Below are positions 7,180 through 15,172 of a stretch of DNA of 36,003 bases, in pieces. The stretch lies in the NCBI GenBank assembly GCA_017452325.1, contig JAFTMR010000018.1, positions 1 through 36,003 on the forward strand, given 5' to 3'. Each line of letters opens with the position of its first letter. The first letter of the stretch is position 1. The DNA comes from Phascolarctobacterium sp. (lineage in GTDB: Bacteria; Bacillota; Negativicutes; Acidaminococcales; Acidaminococcaceae). The notes under the pieces are model-generated. The model was not told where the DNA came from. It did no database searches and saw only the letters and a program-made list of their open reading frames with translations. Position numbers and translations under genes: made by a program.

Positions 7180-7227
7180 CGATCCCAATGATTAACAAAT
7201 AGTTAATTATTGGGGTCTTTTCTTTTT
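7180..7227 (+). terminator. Intrinsic terminator
   Basis: GATCCCAAT-g-ATTAAC and GTTAAT-t-ATTGGGGTC form a long stem followed by TTTTCTTTTT. It closes the unit of the small membrane protein. Confidence 0.85.
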
Positions 7228-7317
7228 CACAGCTTCACCCTTTTTACATAGTAACTTCACTGCTAGCTTAGGAGCTGTAGTATTACTGTGACACTGGTTA
7301 AATAAAAGCAAACTCTA

Positions 7318-7346
7318 TTGAATTCGCCAACGCTGTCGCCTATAAT
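7318..7346 (+). promoter_or_regulatory. Promoter of the amidohydrolase-transporter operon
   Basis: TTGAAT (7318-7323), a 17-nt spacer and a perfect TATAAT (7341-7346). The leader to the start at 7436 would be about 85 nt. Apart from this and the preceding terminator, I see nothing else in 7230-7435. Confidence 0.6.
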
Positions 7347-7435
7347 GAAGGCGCAATAAGGTAACACTTACCCTTGCAGTAGTTATATATAATTGAACAA
7401 TTTGTAAACTCTCGAAAGAAATGGAGATGAAGAAC

Positions 7436-8689
7436 ATGAGTAAATTTATCGACCAGCTGGCTGATTCCGTTGAAAAGATTTTGCCCTACGCCGAAGAAGT
7501 CTATAAAAATTTACACCAACATCCGGAGCTTTCTCTACAAGAGAACCGCACTTCTAAAATTGTGGCTTCCCATTTAAAGGATGCAGGCTTTCAAGTTACG
7601 GAGCATGTTGGTGTTACCGGTGTTGTAGGCCTAATGAAAAACGGTGAAGGCCCCACCATTATGCTGCGCTCTGATATGGACGCACTGCCCATGAAAGAAG
7701 AAAGTGGTGTCCCTTATGCCAGCAAATGTGAAGCTGTCAATGCACAGGGTGAGACTGTTCCCGTAGCTCACACCTGCGGGCATGACCTACACATTACCTG
7801 GCTTTTAAGTGCAGCAACCATACTGTCCAAGCACCGCGAGCTTTGGCAAGGTACTTTGTTGGTTGTGTTTCAACCCGCCGAAGAAACCGCCCAAGGCTCT
7901 GCCAAAATGATTGAAGATGGCATTACCAAAAAATTTCCAAAACCTGACGTAATCTTTGGACAACACCTGCTCCAATACCGCGCAGGTAAAGTTGGCTATC
8001 GTCCCGGTCAAATTCTCACTGCCGGTGACAGTATGCTGGTTCGCTTCTTTGGTCGAGGTGCTCACGGCGGTATGCCCCAAAATGGTATTGACCCCATCGT
8101 AATGGCTTCTGCCGCAGTTTTGCGTTTACAAACTATTGTCTCTCGTGAAGTCGCACCCCAAGCTCAGGTTGCAGTAACCGTTGGTGAGTTCCATGCCGGT
8201 ACTGCTGAAAACATTATTGCAGAAACAGCTGAAATCAAGCTCAACGTACGCAACACCGATGCTAAAGTCCGCGAACATGTACTGGAAGCGATTAAACGCA
8301 TCTGCGTTGCTGAAGCCCACGCTTCTAATGCGCCCAAGGACCCGGAATTCGAACCCATCAACAACTATCCACTTACCGTTAATGACGCTGATGCTACCGC
8401 CAAAGTTGCAGAAGCATTCAAGGCTCACTTCGGTACTGACGCCTTTGAATGTCCTCCCGTTGGCGCCAGCGAAGACTTTGGACGCTTTGGTTTAGCATTT
8501 GGTAGTCCCTATGTTTATTGGTTTGTAGGTGGCACTGATCAGGAAAAATTTGACGCCGCAGTTAAAGCTAATACTGTAAGCGCACTTCCCGGTCCCCACT
8601 CTCCCTTCTGGGCTCCTGCAATTCATCCCACTCTGCGTACCGGTATTGAAACAATGCTTGTAGCAGCAGGGGCTTGGCTGGCTAAATAA
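7436..8689 (+). CDS. M20D-family amidohydrolase / peptidase
   Basis: A 417-residue cytosolic metalloamidase related to hippurate hydrolase, N-acetyl-diaminopimelate deacetylase and indole-3-acetyl-amino acid hydrolases. Motifs: HQHPELS (27-33), RSDMDALP (78-85), the Cys-containing metal site HTCGHD (C114, H116), QPAEE (E149/E150), the dimerisation motif GRGAHGG, and ASEDFGRF and PGPHSPFW near the end. The exact acyl-amino acid substrate cannot be told. GGAG lies 9 nt before ATG 7436; an upstream in-frame ATG at 7421 lacks a ribosome site. The next gene, an MFS transporter, starts about 25 bp later and probably handles the substrate or product. Confidence 0.88.
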   Translation: MSKFIDQLADSVEKILPYAEEVYKNLHQHPELSLQENRTSKIVASHLKDAGFQVTEHVGVTGVVGLMKNGEGPTIMLRSDMDALPMKEESGVPYASKCEAVNAQGETVPVAHTCGHDLHITWLLSAATILSKHRELWQGTLLVVFQPAEETAQGSAKMIEDGITKKFPKPDVIFGQHLLQYRAGKVGYRPGQILTAGDSMLVRFFGRGAHGGMPQNGIDPIVMASAAVLRLQTIVSREVAPQAQVAVTVGEFHAGTAENIIAETAEIKLNVRNTDAKVREHVLEAIKRICVAEAHASNAPKDPEFEPINNYPLTVNDADATAKVAEAFKAHFGTDAFECPPVGASEDFGRFGLAFGSPYVYWFVGGTDQEKFDAAVKANTVSALPGPHSPFWAPAIHPTLRTGIETMLVAAGAWLAK

Positions 8690-8716
8690 TTTTAGAAAGG
8701 TAGATGAGTATTGATT

Positions 8717-10162
8717 ATGAAACAAAATACTCAAGTCGTTCCCTATCAAGGCAACGATAAATTACTTTTAGGTATAGTCTTGGGTGTAATAACCTTTTGG
8801 CTGTTCGCCCAAACAACCTTAAACATCGCTCCCACCATGCAAGAGGAGCTTGGTATCACTGAAAACTGGAGCAATATTGCTGTAAGTATTACTGCTCTAT
8901 TTTCCGGTATCTTCATTGTTGTTATGGGTGGATTAGGCGATAGGATTGGTCGCGTCAAAATTACAATCTTAGGTACATTCCTGAGCATCATCGGCTCCCT
9001 CTTGATTGCTATTACCCCAGCCGGTACCGTAAATTACCTGCTGGCAGGCAGAATCATTCAAGGTCTTTCCGCAGCCTGCATTATGCCCTGTACCCTGGCG
9101 CTTATCAAAGCCTACTATGATGGTCCTGCCCGTCAACGTGCCGTAAGCTTCTGGTCCATCGGCTCTTGGGGTGGTAGCGGTTTATGCTCCCTCTTCGGTG
9201 GCTTTGTAGCTTCTACTATTGGCTGGCGTTGGATTTTCTGGTTCTCCATCATTGTTTCCATCATCAGCTATTTCCTTATTCGTGGTACTCCGGAAAGCAG
9301 AATAGTGGACGAAAAACAAGAGGCCTTTGACTGGAGCGGTTTAACTGCGTTTATGGTATCAATGGTTTCTATTAACCTGGTAATTGGTCAAGGCTCTAAG
9401 CTTGGTTGGGCCAGCCCCCTCATCTTGGCACTTTCTGCAATTTTTGTTGTCAGCTTCCTGATTTTCTTCAAGATTGAAGAATCCAAAGCAAATGCTTTTG
9501 TTGACTTTAAGCTGTTCCGCAACAAAACCTACACTGGTGCCACTATCTCCAATTTCTTGCTGAACGGTGCTGCCGGTACCATTATGGTTACTCTGGCACT
9601 GGTACAACAAGCAGCTGGTATGACCTCCTTGCAAGCCGGTATGCTAACACTTGGTTATTTAGTCGCTATTTTAGCAACTATCCGTGTTGGTGAAAAGCTT
9701 CTGCAAAGATGGGGTCCTCGTAAACCGATGATTTTAGGCTGCAGCATTACAGCTATCGGTATTGCACTTAACTCTTTAAGCTTTCTGTACACATGGCAAT
9801 ATGTAATTGCTTCTCTTATCGGCTTTACCCTCTTTGGTATTGGTTTAGGCTGCTATGCAACTCCTTCTACGGACGCAGCACTTTCCAATGTTCCCCAAGA
9901 ACAAGCCGGTTCTGCAGCAGGCATTTACAAGATGGCGTCCTCTCTCGGAGCTGCATTTGGTGTAGCAATTTCCGCGGCAATATTTACTGCCCTTAGTAAT
10001 AGCGATACTATTATGTTCGCACATCTTTTCTTAGGACGCACCGATAACATTGATATTCGTTATGCAGCAGCTGTTGCGTTGCTCTTTAACGTATTCATGA
10101 CCATCGTAGCAATCATCTCCATCGTAATGACTGTACCGAAAGGCAAAAAAGAAACAGCTTAA
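8717..10162 (+). CDS. MFS transporter, DHA2 (EmrB/QacA-like) family
   Basis: About 481 residues with many hydrophobic segments; the length fits the 14-helix DHA2 group of proton-coupled exporters. The motif A-like GGLGDRIGRVKI (around residues 75-86) lies in the loop after helix 2, as in this superfamily. The C-terminal half has a helix rich in Gly and Ala (AASSLGAAFGVAISAA). The substrate is unknown; members export drugs or metabolites. The start is uncertain between ATG 8717 and an in-frame TTG at 8711, which has AAAGG 10 nt upstream. It shares a transcript with the preceding M20D amidohydrolase. Confidence 0.88.
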   Translation: MKQNTQVVPYQGNDKLLLGIVLGVITFWLFAQTTLNIAPTMQEELGITENWSNIAVSITALFSGIFIVVMGGLGDRIGRVKITILGTFLSIIGSLLIAITPAGTVNYLLAGRIIQGLSAACIMPCTLALIKAYYDGPARQRAVSFWSIGSWGGSGLCSLFGGFVASTIGWRWIFWFSIIVSIISYFLIRGTPESRIVDEKQEAFDWSGLTAFMVSMVSINLVIGQGSKLGWASPLILALSAIFVVSFLIFFKIEESKANAFVDFKLFRNKTYTGATISNFLLNGAAGTIMVTLALVQQAAGMTSLQAGMLTLGYLVAILATIRVGEKLLQRWGPRKPMILGCSITAIGIALNSLSFLYTWQYVIASLIGFTLFGIGLGCYATPSTDAALSNVPQEQAGSAAGIYKMASSLGAAFGVAISAAIFTALSNSDTIMFAHLFLGRTDNIDIRYAAAVALLFNVFMTIVAIISIVMTVPKGKKETA

Positions 10163-10173
10163 CTCTAAAACAA

Positions 10174-10208
10174 AACAGCCCTACTCGTAAGAGTGGGGCT
10201 GTTTGTAT
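10174..10208 (+). terminator. Intrinsic terminator
   Basis: AACAGCCCTACTC and GAGTGGGGCTGTT pair with a GTAA loop, then GTATTT. It lies between the convergent transporter and methyltransferase genes and could serve both. Confidence 0.8.
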
Positions 10209-10243
10209 TTCAAGCAGTAACCTTCTCAAGAGAAAGTATCCCT

Positions 10244-11467
10244 TTATACTACTTGGAAGATATAAAATTTAAGATAGTAGGTTTCCGGCACATTCCACAA
10301 AACAGGATGGTCAGGAGATTGCTGACGCGCTTCTATCTGACGCAAGCTTACATTAGCATCCTTAGCCGCATCGTGCAGCATTTGTACAAAGAACTCTTCC
10401 TTCATAAAGTGAGAACAGGAACAGGTAGCCAGATAACCTCCACGCGGAAGAAGCTTCATTGCTTTAAGGTTAATCTCTTTGTAACCGCGGATAGCGTTCT
10501 TCACAGTGCTACCAGATTTAGTAAAGGCAGGCGGGTCAAGGATGATGAAATCATACTCGTGAGATTTTTTATCTGCCAGCTCGCTAAGTAAATCAAATAC
10601 ATTAGCCTGCAATCCTTTGACAATATTTTCGTAGCCATTAATTTTAGCATTGTGGTCAGTCATCCTCACTGCTTCTGCACTGATATCAACAGCAGTAACC
10701 TTTGTCGCACCGCCCTGAGCCGCATTCAAAGCGAAGGAACCAGTATGAGTAAAACAGTCCAAAATCTTCTTACCCTTGGCGATTTTGGCAACGGCTTGTC
10801 GATTATACTTCTGGTCAAGGAAGAAACCAGTCTTTTGTCCATTTTCCACATCCACAGTGTAACGAATACCATTCTCGTTAATTTCCGTAGTAGTTGGGCA
10901 GGTAGGGTCAAGCAGGTCAGATTTAAAGAAGCCCTTATTTTCTTCCATCCCTTCCAGACGACGAATCTTTACATCGTTACGCTCGTATAACCCGCGAATT
11001 TCCTGACCCATCTCACGCATAATCTTTATGAGCAAATTAAAAAGCATTTCCTTACGCACTTCAATACCCAAAGAAAGGGTTTGGGTTACAAGAATGTCAT
11101 TAAAGCGGTCAACGGTAAGACCGGGGAAGGTATCTGCTTCACCAAAAATCAAACGGCAGCAGTTAAAATCCTTCTCTCCCATTACGGTCAGGCGGTAATC
11201 CAGCGCATAACGCAGGCGACGCTCCCAAAAGGCTTCGTCAAATTTATCATTAGTATTAGTAGAAATAATACGCACCCTGATTTTGGAAACATCGTTAACA
11301 AAACCAGTGCCTATATATTTACCCTTGTGGGTTACAACATCAACCAAGTCACCATTTTGGTATTCACCTTCCACTTTGGTTACTTCTTCACCAAAAACCC
11401 AAGGATGCCCGGTGCGTGCTGCCTTCTCTCCCTTGGGGGTCACATAAAATTTTGCGTACTTGCGCAT
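10244..11467 (-). CDS. rlmI: Class I rRNA methyltransferase, RlmI-like
   Basis: A 407-residue SAM-dependent methyltransferase of COG1092. In E. coli RlmI makes m5C1962 in 23S rRNA. An N-terminal PUA RNA-binding domain (about 1-75; HPWVFGEEV) is followed by the linker motif KTGFFLDQKYNR. The Rossmann fold then follows with motif I LDCFTHTGSFAL and motif IV ILDPPAF. AGAGG lies 7 nt before ATG 11465-11467; the longer frame upstream lacks a ribosome site. The gene is monocistronic. Site specificity within COG1092 is inferred. Confidence 0.85.
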   Translation of the reverse strand: MRKYAKFYVTPKGEKAARTGHPWVFGEEVTKVEGEYQNGDLVDVVTHKGKYIGTGFVNDVSKIRVRIISTNTNDKFDEAFWERRLRYALDYRLTVMGEKDFNCCRLIFGEADTFPGLTVDRFNDILVTQTLSLGIEVRKEMLFNLLIKIMREMGQEIRGLYERNDVKIRRLEGMEENKGFFKSDLLDPTCPTTTEINENGIRYTVDVENGQKTGFFLDQKYNRQAVAKIAKGKKILDCFTHTGSFALNAAQGGATKVTAVDISAEAVRMTDHNAKINGYENIVKGLQANVFDLLSELADKKSHEYDFIILDPPAFTKSGSTVKNAIRGYKEINLKAMKLLPRGGYLATCSCSHFMKEEFFVQMLHDAAKDANVSLRQIEARQQSPDHPVLWNVPETYYLKFYIFQVV

Positions 11468-11499
11468 AATACAACCTCTTTCATTTTCTTGATGGATAA

Positions 11500-11532
11500 A
11501 GTATAACACAGGCTTAACTGCCTGTACAGGCA
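11500..11532 (-). promoter_or_regulatory. Promoter with overlapping 14-bp palindrome
   Basis: On the minus strand TGTACA (11523-11528), a 17-nt spacer and TATACT (11500-11505) precede the methyltransferase gene. The -35 is the centre of a perfect palindrome, TGCCTGTACAGGCA (11519-11532), which could be an operator. Confidence 0.45.
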
Positions 11533-11550
11533 TTGCCTACTGGCCTACAT

Positions 11551-11601
11551 AAATTATCACAATACCTTTACCCTTTATAAAACAATATCGGGTGATAATT
11601 T
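11551..11601. repeat. Inverted repeat in the divergent intergenic region
   Basis: Perfect 10-bp arms AAATTATCAC (11551-11560) and GTGATAATTT (11592-11601), separated by 31 bp. No T tract follows, so it is more likely protein-binding or incidental in AT-rich DNA than a terminator. Confidence 0.4.
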
Positions 11602-11709
11602 AGAAGTTTGTAAGTTTTCTCACATTATACTTTTTCTACTTATATTTATTTCAATCTTAACACTTCTAGTATAAATAACCTCTTTCAAGAAAACATTTAC
11701 ATAAAACTG

Positions 11710-11738
11710 TAGACAAAACCTGTTTTTGATATCATAAT
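11710..11738 (+). promoter_or_regulatory. Promoter of the periplasmic binding-fold gene
   Basis: TAGACA (11710-11715), a 17-nt spacer and CATAAT (11733-11738), each one mismatch from consensus, about 40 nt before the start codon. Confidence 0.55.
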
Positions 11739-11776
11739 ATTTGTGTATCTGTTTTTACGAAAGGAAGGACTGTAGT

Positions 11777-12568
11777 ATGTTGAACTTCAAAAAACTTATG
11801 GCTGGCGGCTTGCTGGCAGCAACTATTTTAGGCTTTGGTAGCCTCGCACAAAGTGTAGAAGCTGGCAAAGTTGATGACATTAAAGAACGTGGTTACATCG
11901 CCATCGGTACCACCGGTGACTACAAACCCATGTCCTATCTTGACAAAGCAACCGGAAAATACGAAGGCTTTGATACCGAACTGAGCCAGCTGTTGGCAAA
12001 CTCCCTCGGTGTTGAAGTAAAATTTGTTCCTACAACTTGGAAAACCCTCACTGCTGATACTGTAGCAGGCAAATTTGACGTAGCAATCTGCGGCATCACC
12101 CGTACCTTCGCTCGCCAACAAGTTATGGATATGTCCACCGGCTATCTTGAATTTGGCAAAACCATCCTGTGCCGTAAAGCTGACGCTAAGAAATTTAAAT
12201 CCGAAGCAGATTTGAACAACCCGAAAGTACGCGTAATGGTTAATCCCGGCGGTACTAATGAGAAATTTGCTCTCTCCAACTTGCCTAACTGCACTTTGCT
12301 GGTACATCAATTCAACGCAGAAATCCCCTCCCTCATTGCAGAAGGCAAGGCTGACGTAATGATTACCGAAACTATGGAAGCTCGCCGCTATGTTCGTGAT
12401 GATGCTCGCCTGGCAGCTCCCTTGATTGATGACCCGTTTACCAAGAGCCAATTCGGTATCTTGATGCAAAAAGGCGATCAAGATTTCCTGAACTATGTTA
12501 ACTTCTTCATGGAAGAAATGGATTCCACCGATACCATTGATAAACTGGAAGATAAATATATCAAATAA
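11777..12568 (+). CDS. Periplasmic family 3 binding-fold protein, cyclohexadienyl dehydratase-like
   Basis: A 263-residue protein with a signal peptide (about 1-29, LAQSVEA then GK) and no lipobox Cys, so it should be soluble in the periplasm. The fold is solute-binding protein family 3. The motifs GTTGDYKPMSY (44-54), PTTW (85-88), NPGGTNEKFA (156-165), LLVH (174-177) and ETMEARR (199-204) closely recall periplasmic cyclohexadienyl dehydratase (PheC), which turns prephenate or arogenate into phenylpyruvate or phenylalanine. It stands alone between its own promoter and terminator, with no permease or ATPase gene, which favours an enzyme. It could still be an amino acid receptor for a distant ABC transporter. 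AAGGAAGGA precedes ATG 11777. Confidence 0.7.
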   Translation: MLNFKKLMAGGLLAATILGFGSLAQSVEAGKVDDIKERGYIAIGTTGDYKPMSYLDKATGKYEGFDTELSQLLANSLGVEVKFVPTTWKTLTADTVAGKFDVAICGITRTFARQQVMDMSTGYLEFGKTILCRKADAKKFKSEADLNNPKVRVMVNPGGTNEKFALSNLPNCTLLVHQFNAEIPSLIAEGKADVMITETMEARRYVRDDARLAAPLIDDPFTKSQFGILMQKGDQDFLNYVNFFMEEMDSTDTIDKLEDKYIK

Positions 12569-12586
12569 AATTTTCTACACATACAA

Positions 12587-12625
12587 AAGACCGACTGGTT
12601 TTCACCAGCCGGTCTTATTATTTTT
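12587..12625 (+). terminator. Intrinsic terminator
   Basis: AAGACCGACTGG and CCAGCCGGTCTT form the stem, followed by ATTATTTTT. It lies between convergent genes and ends the periplasmic protein's transcript. Confidence 0.85.
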
Positions 12626-12637
12626 CAGAATGTCCAA

Positions 12638-13444
12638 TCAGAAAGCGGGAACTACAGCACCTTGATATTTGTCTTCAATGAATTTTTTAACTTCAGGAGA
12701 TTGCAATGCTTGCATAAGTTTTTGAATTTCCGGACGTTTTTCATCGCCTTTACGGATAGCAACGATGTTAGCATACGGAGATTCTTTGGGTTCTTGGAAG
12801 ATAGCGTCTTTAGTCGGGTTCAACTTAGCTTCCATTGCGAAGTTGGAGTTGATTACGGAAAGATCGGTATCATCCATGGAACGCGGCAAGAGAGCAGCTT
12901 CGATTTCAATAACTTGCAATTTTTTCGGGTTATCAACGATATCAGCAACAGTTGCGTTAACGCCTACGCCTTCTTTAAGGGTGAAGAGTTTAGCGCTTTC
13001 GAGAATTGCCAATGCACGACCGCCGTTGGACGGGTCATTGGGGATAGCTACTTTTGCGCCATCGGGAATATCAGCGATGTTTTTAATAGTTTTGGAGTAA
13101 ACGCCCATGGGTTCAATATGAACTTTACCAGCAGAAGCAAGCGGTAATTTACGGTCGTTTACAAAGATTGCCAGGTACGGGTCATGTTGGAAGAAGTTAG
13201 CATCGATTTCTTTATCGTTCAAGGACAGATTAGGTTTAACATAGTCGCTGAACTCAATAACTTCCATTTTAACGCCTTGTTTTTCCAGGTTGGGTTTAAT
13301 GAAGTTCAAAATTTCTGCGTGGGGAACGGGAGTAGCACCTACCTTCAGTGCTGCTGCCTTTTCAGCCTTTTTGTCGCCACCGCAACCAACTGCTACCATA
13401 GCGATGCTCAACAATGCCAACGCTGCGATAAATAATTTTTTCAT
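12638..13444 (-). CDS. metQ: MetQ-family methionine-binding lipoprotein
   Basis: A 268-residue NlpA/MetQ lipoprotein. The signal peptide ends in a lipobox (VAVGC, Cys21), so the mature protein is lipid-anchored. Family blocks: KVGATPVPHAEIL, DANFFQHDPYL, VAIPNDPSNGGRAL and EIEAALLPRSMDDTDLSVINSNFA. MetQ hands methionine to the MetNI ABC importer. MetN and MetI are not adjacent; the gene forms a unit on its own behind a SAM-I riboswitch, so it must work with a transporter encoded elsewhere. GGAG lies 9 nt before the ATG. The riboswitch strongly supports methionine as ligand. Confidence 0.92.
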   Translation of the reverse strand: MKKLFIAALALLSIAMVAVGCGGDKKAEKAAALKVGATPVPHAEILNFIKPNLEKQGVKMEVIEFSDYVKPNLSLNDKEIDANFFQHDPYLAIFVNDRKLPLASAGKVHIEPMGVYSKTIKNIADIPDGAKVAIPNDPSNGGRALAILESAKLFTLKEGVGVNATVADIVDNPKKLQVIEIEAALLPRSMDDTDLSVINSNFAMEAKLNPTKDAIFQEPKESPYANIVAIRKGDEKRPEIQKLMQALQSPEVKKFIEDKYQGAVVPAF

Positions 13445-13492
13445 ATAAAGTCACTCCTTTTCTTTAACACAACTCTAAGAGTATTCTGCAAC

Positions 13493-13517
13493 AAAAAAAC
13501 TCTTTCCGAGGAAAGAG
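13493..13517 (-). terminator. SAM-I riboswitch terminator
   Basis: CTCTTTC and GAAAGAG pair around a four-base loop, followed by seven U. An alternative pairing, GAGGAAAG from the 3' strand of aptamer helix P1 with CTTTCCTC of the terminator, would make the antiterminator, so SAM binding causes termination. Confidence 0.88.
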
Positions 13518-13529
13518 CGCGCCTGCTTT

Positions 13530-13631
13530 CCTCTCATCTTTCAAGATAATCTTGCAGGATTTAGCACCATAGCAAAAGCCTGGTTGCCGGACGTCATTGG
13601 GCCTGTTCCCTCAGCCACTCTTGATAAGAGC
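13530..13631 (-). ncRNA. SAM-I (S-box) riboswitch
   Basis: The minus strand carries the S-box blocks in order: CTCTTATCAAGAG, TGGCTGAGGGA, CCC(A)ATGA, CGGCAACC, GGTGCTAAATCC and GATGAGAG. SAM binding represses the downstream metQ gene through the terminator. The match is close to the textbook consensus. Confidence 0.97.
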
Positions 13632-13650
13632 GTGTTCTTTAATTGAACAT

Positions 13651-13680
13651 ATCTTAGCCTATGAATACTCTTTCTGTCAA
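13651..13680 (-). promoter_or_regulatory. Promoter of the S-box/metQ transcript
   Basis: Minus strand TTGACA (13675-13680), an 18-nt spacer and TAAGAT (13651-13656), about 20 nt before the aptamer. Confidence 0.6.
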
Positions 13681-13689
13681 CTAAATTTT

Positions 13690-13725
13690 CAAAAAAAGCG
13701 GAACAGACTAAATCCGTTCCGCTTT
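13690..13725 (-). terminator. Terminator of the malic enzyme-fumarase operon
   Basis: AAAGCGGAACGGAT and GTCTGTTCCGCTTT form a stem followed by a U-rich tract on the minus strand, just after the stop of fumarase beta. Confidence 0.85.
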
Positions 13726-13737
13726 ATGTAACATTTT

Positions 13738-14304
13738 TTACTCTTTGCTATATTTGGCAATACCAACCTTGTAGAAGTCATTACCTTCCGCATCGATAAC
13801 GACAATTGCCGGGAAGTCTTCAACTTCGTAACGGCGGATAGCTTCAGGCCCCAAGTCTTCGTAGGCAATCATCTCTTCGCCTTTGATAGATTGGGCAATT
13901 ACAGCAGCAGCACCGCCAACAGCAGCAAAGTAAACTGCGCCATGCTTCTTGCAAGCGTCAATAACTTCCTGACTACGCAAGCCCTTGCCAATCATACCAC
14001 GCATGCCTTGTTCAATCATGGTGGGAGTGTACTTATCCATACGACCGCTGGTGGTAGGGCCAGCACTGCCAACCACTTCGCCCGGCTTGGTGGGAGAAGG
14101 ACCAACATAATAAATTACGTTATCCTGCAAATCCAAGGGCAGCTTTTCGCCACGCGCCAAAGCCTCAATCAAACGCTTGTGGGCAGCGTCGCGAGCGGTA
14201 TAGATGTAGCCACTGATACGCACTACATCACCTGCACGCAAATCCTTAACTGTTTCTGCGCTCAGAGGAGCCTTAATATATTTGATAGCAGCTTGTTCGC
14301 TCAT
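13738..14304 (-). CDS. Fumarate hydratase class I, beta subunit
   Basis: A 188-residue C-terminal-type subunit of the [4Fe-4S] class I fumarase, which interconverts fumarate and malate. Blocks: GDVVRISGYIYTARDAAHKR (about 25-44), YYVGPSPTKPG, SAGPTTSGRMDKYTP, and KHGAVYFAAVGGAAA. GGAGG lies 5 nt before ATG 14302-14304. It follows the alpha subunit gene after a 10-nt gap. The related tartrate dehydratase beta subunit is an alternative, but the malic enzyme gene in the same operon favours fumarase. Confidence 0.9.
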   Translation of the reverse strand: MSEQAAIKYIKAPLSAETVKDLRAGDVVRISGYIYTARDAAHKRLIEALARGEKLPLDLQDNVIYYVGPSPTKPGEVVGSAGPTTSGRMDKYTPTMIEQGMRGMIGKGLRSQEVIDACKKHGAVYFAAVGGAAAVIAQSIKGEEMIAYEDLGPEAIRRYEVEDFPAIVVIDAEGNDFYKVGIAKYSKE

Positions 14305-14314
14305 AATGCCCTCC

Positions 14315-15160
14315 TTATATTTCAGCTTCTGCACGACGTGCAGCATGGCAGTTTAAGTTTACAGCAACGGGCATACCGCCGATGTGGGTAGGTGCATATT
14401 CAATATTAACTGCAACAGCAGTAGTGCTGCCACCTAAACCGGAAGGACCTACACCGGTTTTGTTTACCAATTCTAGAAGCTTCTTCTCCAGTTCTGCGTA
14501 CTGAGGGTTAGGATTATGCTCACCAACCTTACGGCTCAAGGAATATTTTGCGAGAAGAGCTGCCTTTTCCATATTACCGCCAATGCCTACACCTACAGTT
14601 ACAGGGGGGCAGGGATTAGGACCGGCACTACGCACTGTATCCACAACAAATTTGATAACGCCTTCCACACCATCAGCAGGTTTCAGCATTTTCAATGCGC
14701 CCATGTTTTCACTACCACAGCCTTTGGGAGATACGGTAATCTTTACCTTATCACCGGGCACGATGGTGGTGTGAATGATGGCAGGAGTATTGTCGTTGGT
14801 ATTCTTGCGGATGAACAGGGGGTCATCAACAGAAGATTTGCGCAGGTAGCCATTCACATAGCCATCTGCTACACCTGCATGGATTGCAGTGTATAAATCA
14901 CCGCCTACAAAATGTACATCTTGACCAATATCCATAAACACAACAGTCAAACCGGTGTCTTGGCAGATAGGTACGTCCTTACGCTTTGCAAGCTCTGCGT
15001 TTTCTACAATAGTAGTTAAAATTTCTTTACCAAGGGGAGATTCTTCCGTATCGATGGAAGCTTTCAATTTAGCAAGCAACTCTTCCGGCAAATAGTAGCA
15101 GGAATCCTTGCACAATTTACTAACAACCGCAGTTACTTAACTAACATTAATCTCTCTCAT
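14315..15160 (-). pseudogene. Fumarate hydratase class I, alpha subunit, with in-frame TAA at codon 8
   Basis: The frame from ATG 15158-15160 reads MREINVS, then TAA (15137-15139), then VTAVVSKLCKDSCYYLPEEL and on to a complete alpha subunit. Blocks include PICQDTG, KGCGSENMGAL, GVGIGGNMEKAA and GPSGLGGSTTA. The family N-terminus has the same start pattern with Gln or Glu at this place, so CAA to TAA is the simplest change. The original start has a good GGAGG site 5 nt upstream and lies 12 nt after the malic enzyme stop. Everything after the TAA is intact. Restart at TTG (15113-15115) would give 266 residues but has no ribosome site. It could be a real mutation, a population variant, a sequencing error or readthrough. 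Confidence 0.85.
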
Positions 15161-15172
15161 AGCTGCCTCCTA

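Noticed and set aside
11828-12481. A 217-codon minus-strand frame opposite the periplasmic binding-fold gene
   Set aside because: It is a shadow of a gene with clear family motifs on the plus strand; no ribosome site and no recognisable domain.
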